Source of the DNA: Sordaria brevicollis | Lineage: Eukaryota > Ascomycota > Sordariomycetes > Sordariales > Sordariaceae | NCBI GenBank assembly: GCA_033439795.1 | Contig: JAUTDP010000006.1 | Coordinates: forward strand, 496,001-560,000 | Direction of reading: 5' to 3' | DNA length: 64,000 nt | Shown: in pieces, positions 62,499 through 64,000 of the stretch | How positions within the stretch are numbered: the stretch's first letter is position 1 | How the letters are laid out: every line of letters begins with the position of its first letter | The notes under the pieces: generated by a model | Databases searched by the model: none | The model's input: only the letters and a program-made list of their open reading frames with translations | What the model was told of the DNA's origin: nothing | Program-made: the position numbers and the translations under genes

Positions 62499-64000
62499 TT
62501 TAGATTTTAAATTTTAAAAACGGGTCGAAATAACGGTCGTTATAAAGGATAACTTCCTTTATTTATTAATATAAGGAGTTATAAAGTTCCGTCTATAATT
62601 AAAACTATTATAAATCCGGATTTTTAAATATATTTATACCTTCCCTCCCCGAACGGACTACCCGGGCCGCCGAAATATAAAGTGGAATATAATTTTTTAA
62701 AAACGGAGTCCGGTATTATTTAAATATCCCGCGCTTCGCGGTCCTAATCCGTAGGTATATTTTAATTTCGTTAAAAAAAAGCGTTAAAGATTATTCTATT
62801 TTTACCGGGCTTATATTCGATTTAAAAATTAAATTAGGAAAAATATTCCGCCTACCGCGCCTATTACTCCGAAAATCTCTTCAATCTTATAAAATATTCA
62901 AAATTCTAATAATTTATTAGAATAATAAATAATTTATAATTCCGCAATTCTACCGATTATTATTCTAAATAATTAATAATAATAAATATTTCCTTATTAT
63001 AAATAGGGTAATTCCACTCGGTAAAATTAAACTTCCGGGAATGAAAACTTATAACTTTATAAATTATATCTTTATTATTTTCGTTTATTTCTTAAAAAAT
63101 AATTCCGCCCAAAATAAATCTACTATAATCCGTTTCTAAAAATATTCTCTTATTTAAATTAAATTCCGTTAAAATCGGAACTTTTATAAATAAAGTTTTT
63201 AAAAATTAAAAAGCGCTTTTATATTCCTTAATCCATTTAAAAATAACCCCTTTACCGGTTAATTTTAATAAGGGGGTAATTATTTTTAAAAATTAAGGAA
63301 TAAATATATAATAATAATTAATAAATTTTAAAAAGCTTTGTACGCCCTTTTAAAAGGTAAAGGGAAATTAATTTAAAATCGCTTTAACCTTTTTAAAATT
63401 AACCTATACGCCAACGCCGGTATAAATAATAAAACCTAAATACTTAACCTTCTTTATATTAAACTCGTATTTATTTAAATTTAAATAGAGGCCGGCTTCC
63501 AATAATTTAATAAAAACTAAACGTACCTTTTATTCGTAATCTTCTAAAGAATTAAAGGAATAAATAAATATATCGTTTATATAAATAATATAAAACGTAT
63601 TTAAATAATTACGAAGGATATAATTAATATACTATTAAAATATAATTAACGCGCTATTTAACCTAAATAATATAATTAATTATTTAAATAACCTATACCG
63701 CGTCTAAAATACTATCTTCCCCTCTTTTCCTTCTATTATATAAATTTTATAGAAAATTTATATAATATTTACTTTAATATATTATTTTATTCCTTTTAAA
63801 ATACAGAACGTATCCTTAATTAACGGTAATAAATAACAGTCCGCTTTCGTAATAGCGTTAAATATATAATAATTACAATAAAAGCGGAATCCGCCTCCGG
63901 GTTTATATATAAATAAAATTAGGGCCTCTACTTTTAAATTATTAATTTAAATAAACCCCTTATTTAATAAATCCTTTAATATTTTTTTAAAAATTAAAAA
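62499..64000 (-). pseudogene. D1 pol fragment: RNase H and RT, runs off the window
   Basis: Collinear with 26498-27990 of D2. Minus strand: RNase H (about 62600-63250), RT catalytic box YINDIFIYS at 63560-63597 (YVDD before RIP), continuing to the start of the RT at the right edge. Helitron A separates it from the ORF Z2 part at 740-1589. Many RIP stops. The rest of D1 (gag, 5' LTR) would lie to the right. Confidence 0.8.

Noticed and set aside
1..64000. AT-rich organelle (mitochondrial) DNA
   Set aside because: LTR retrotransposons, Helitrons, target duplications and TpA bias from CpA mutation point to nuclear DNA under RIP; no organelle genes seen.
1..64000. Telomere or centromere signature
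   Set aside because: No telomeric repeats found. A centromere cannot be excluded from sequence alone but nothing specific supports it.

Overview
This window is a block of nested, heavily mutated transposable elements from a filamentous ascomycete (Pezizomycotina). CpA and TpG are almost absent over long stretches and replaced by TpA, while CpG, CpC and CpT remain. That is the mark of repeat-induced point mutation (RIP). Former reading frames are recognisable as long runs broken only by TAA, TAG or TGA where Gln or Trp codons stood, and ATG starts have mostly become ATA. I see no intact host gene, rRNA or CRISPR array. Coordinates of coding relics are approximate because original starts and stops are gone.

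Layout, outermost layer first. (1) D1 is a minus-strand Ty3/Gypsy-type LTR retrotransposon, present only as 740-1589 and 62499-64000, and runs off the right edge. A little-mutated Helitron end in reverse (H0, to 739) is inserted on its left side. (2) Helitron A (plus strand, about 13 kb without inserts) sits inside D1 as five pieces: 1590-6117, 19683-23091, 30523-30668, 43964-44805 and 58101-62498. (3) Four elements are inserted in A: Gypsy element G1 (6118-19678, 623-bp LTRs, 4-bp target duplication); LTR retrotransposon D2 (23092-30517, minus, 239-bp LTRs, 5-bp duplication), a relative of D1; and two further copies of the same Helitron in reverse, R1 (30669-43963) and R2 (44806-58100), each 13,295 bp by my count. 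(4) A fresh 429-bp hAT-like MITE (60436-60864, 8-bp duplication) is inserted in A near its 3' end.

The Helitron encodes a Pro/Gln-rich N-terminus, a Helitron_like_N region, a HUH Rep nuclease and a PIF1-type helicase. It lacks classical 5'-TC and CTRR-3' ends. Instead it has a 5' palindrome (TTGAAGC, 3-nt loop, GCTTCAA) that recurs inverted about 80 bp inside the 3' end, a second 10-bp hairpin, and a GC-rich terminus. Those asymmetric terminal inverted repeats are typical of the Helentron/Helitron2 group. Its 3' half carries about 6 kb of extra sequence: one antisense acidic ORF (X), one sense basic ORF (Y), a small ORF (W) and four tandem-repeat arrays.

G1 has an ordinary gag-PR-RT-RNaseH-integrase order followed by an unusual 4-kb accessory block with three unrecognised ORFs (P on minus, Q and R on plus) before the 3' LTR. 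D2 has gag-PR-RT-RNaseH on minus, no integrase I can recognise, and two plus-strand ORFs (Z1, Z2) converging on pol. Extra genes of unknown function in all three autonomous element families are the most interesting content of the window.
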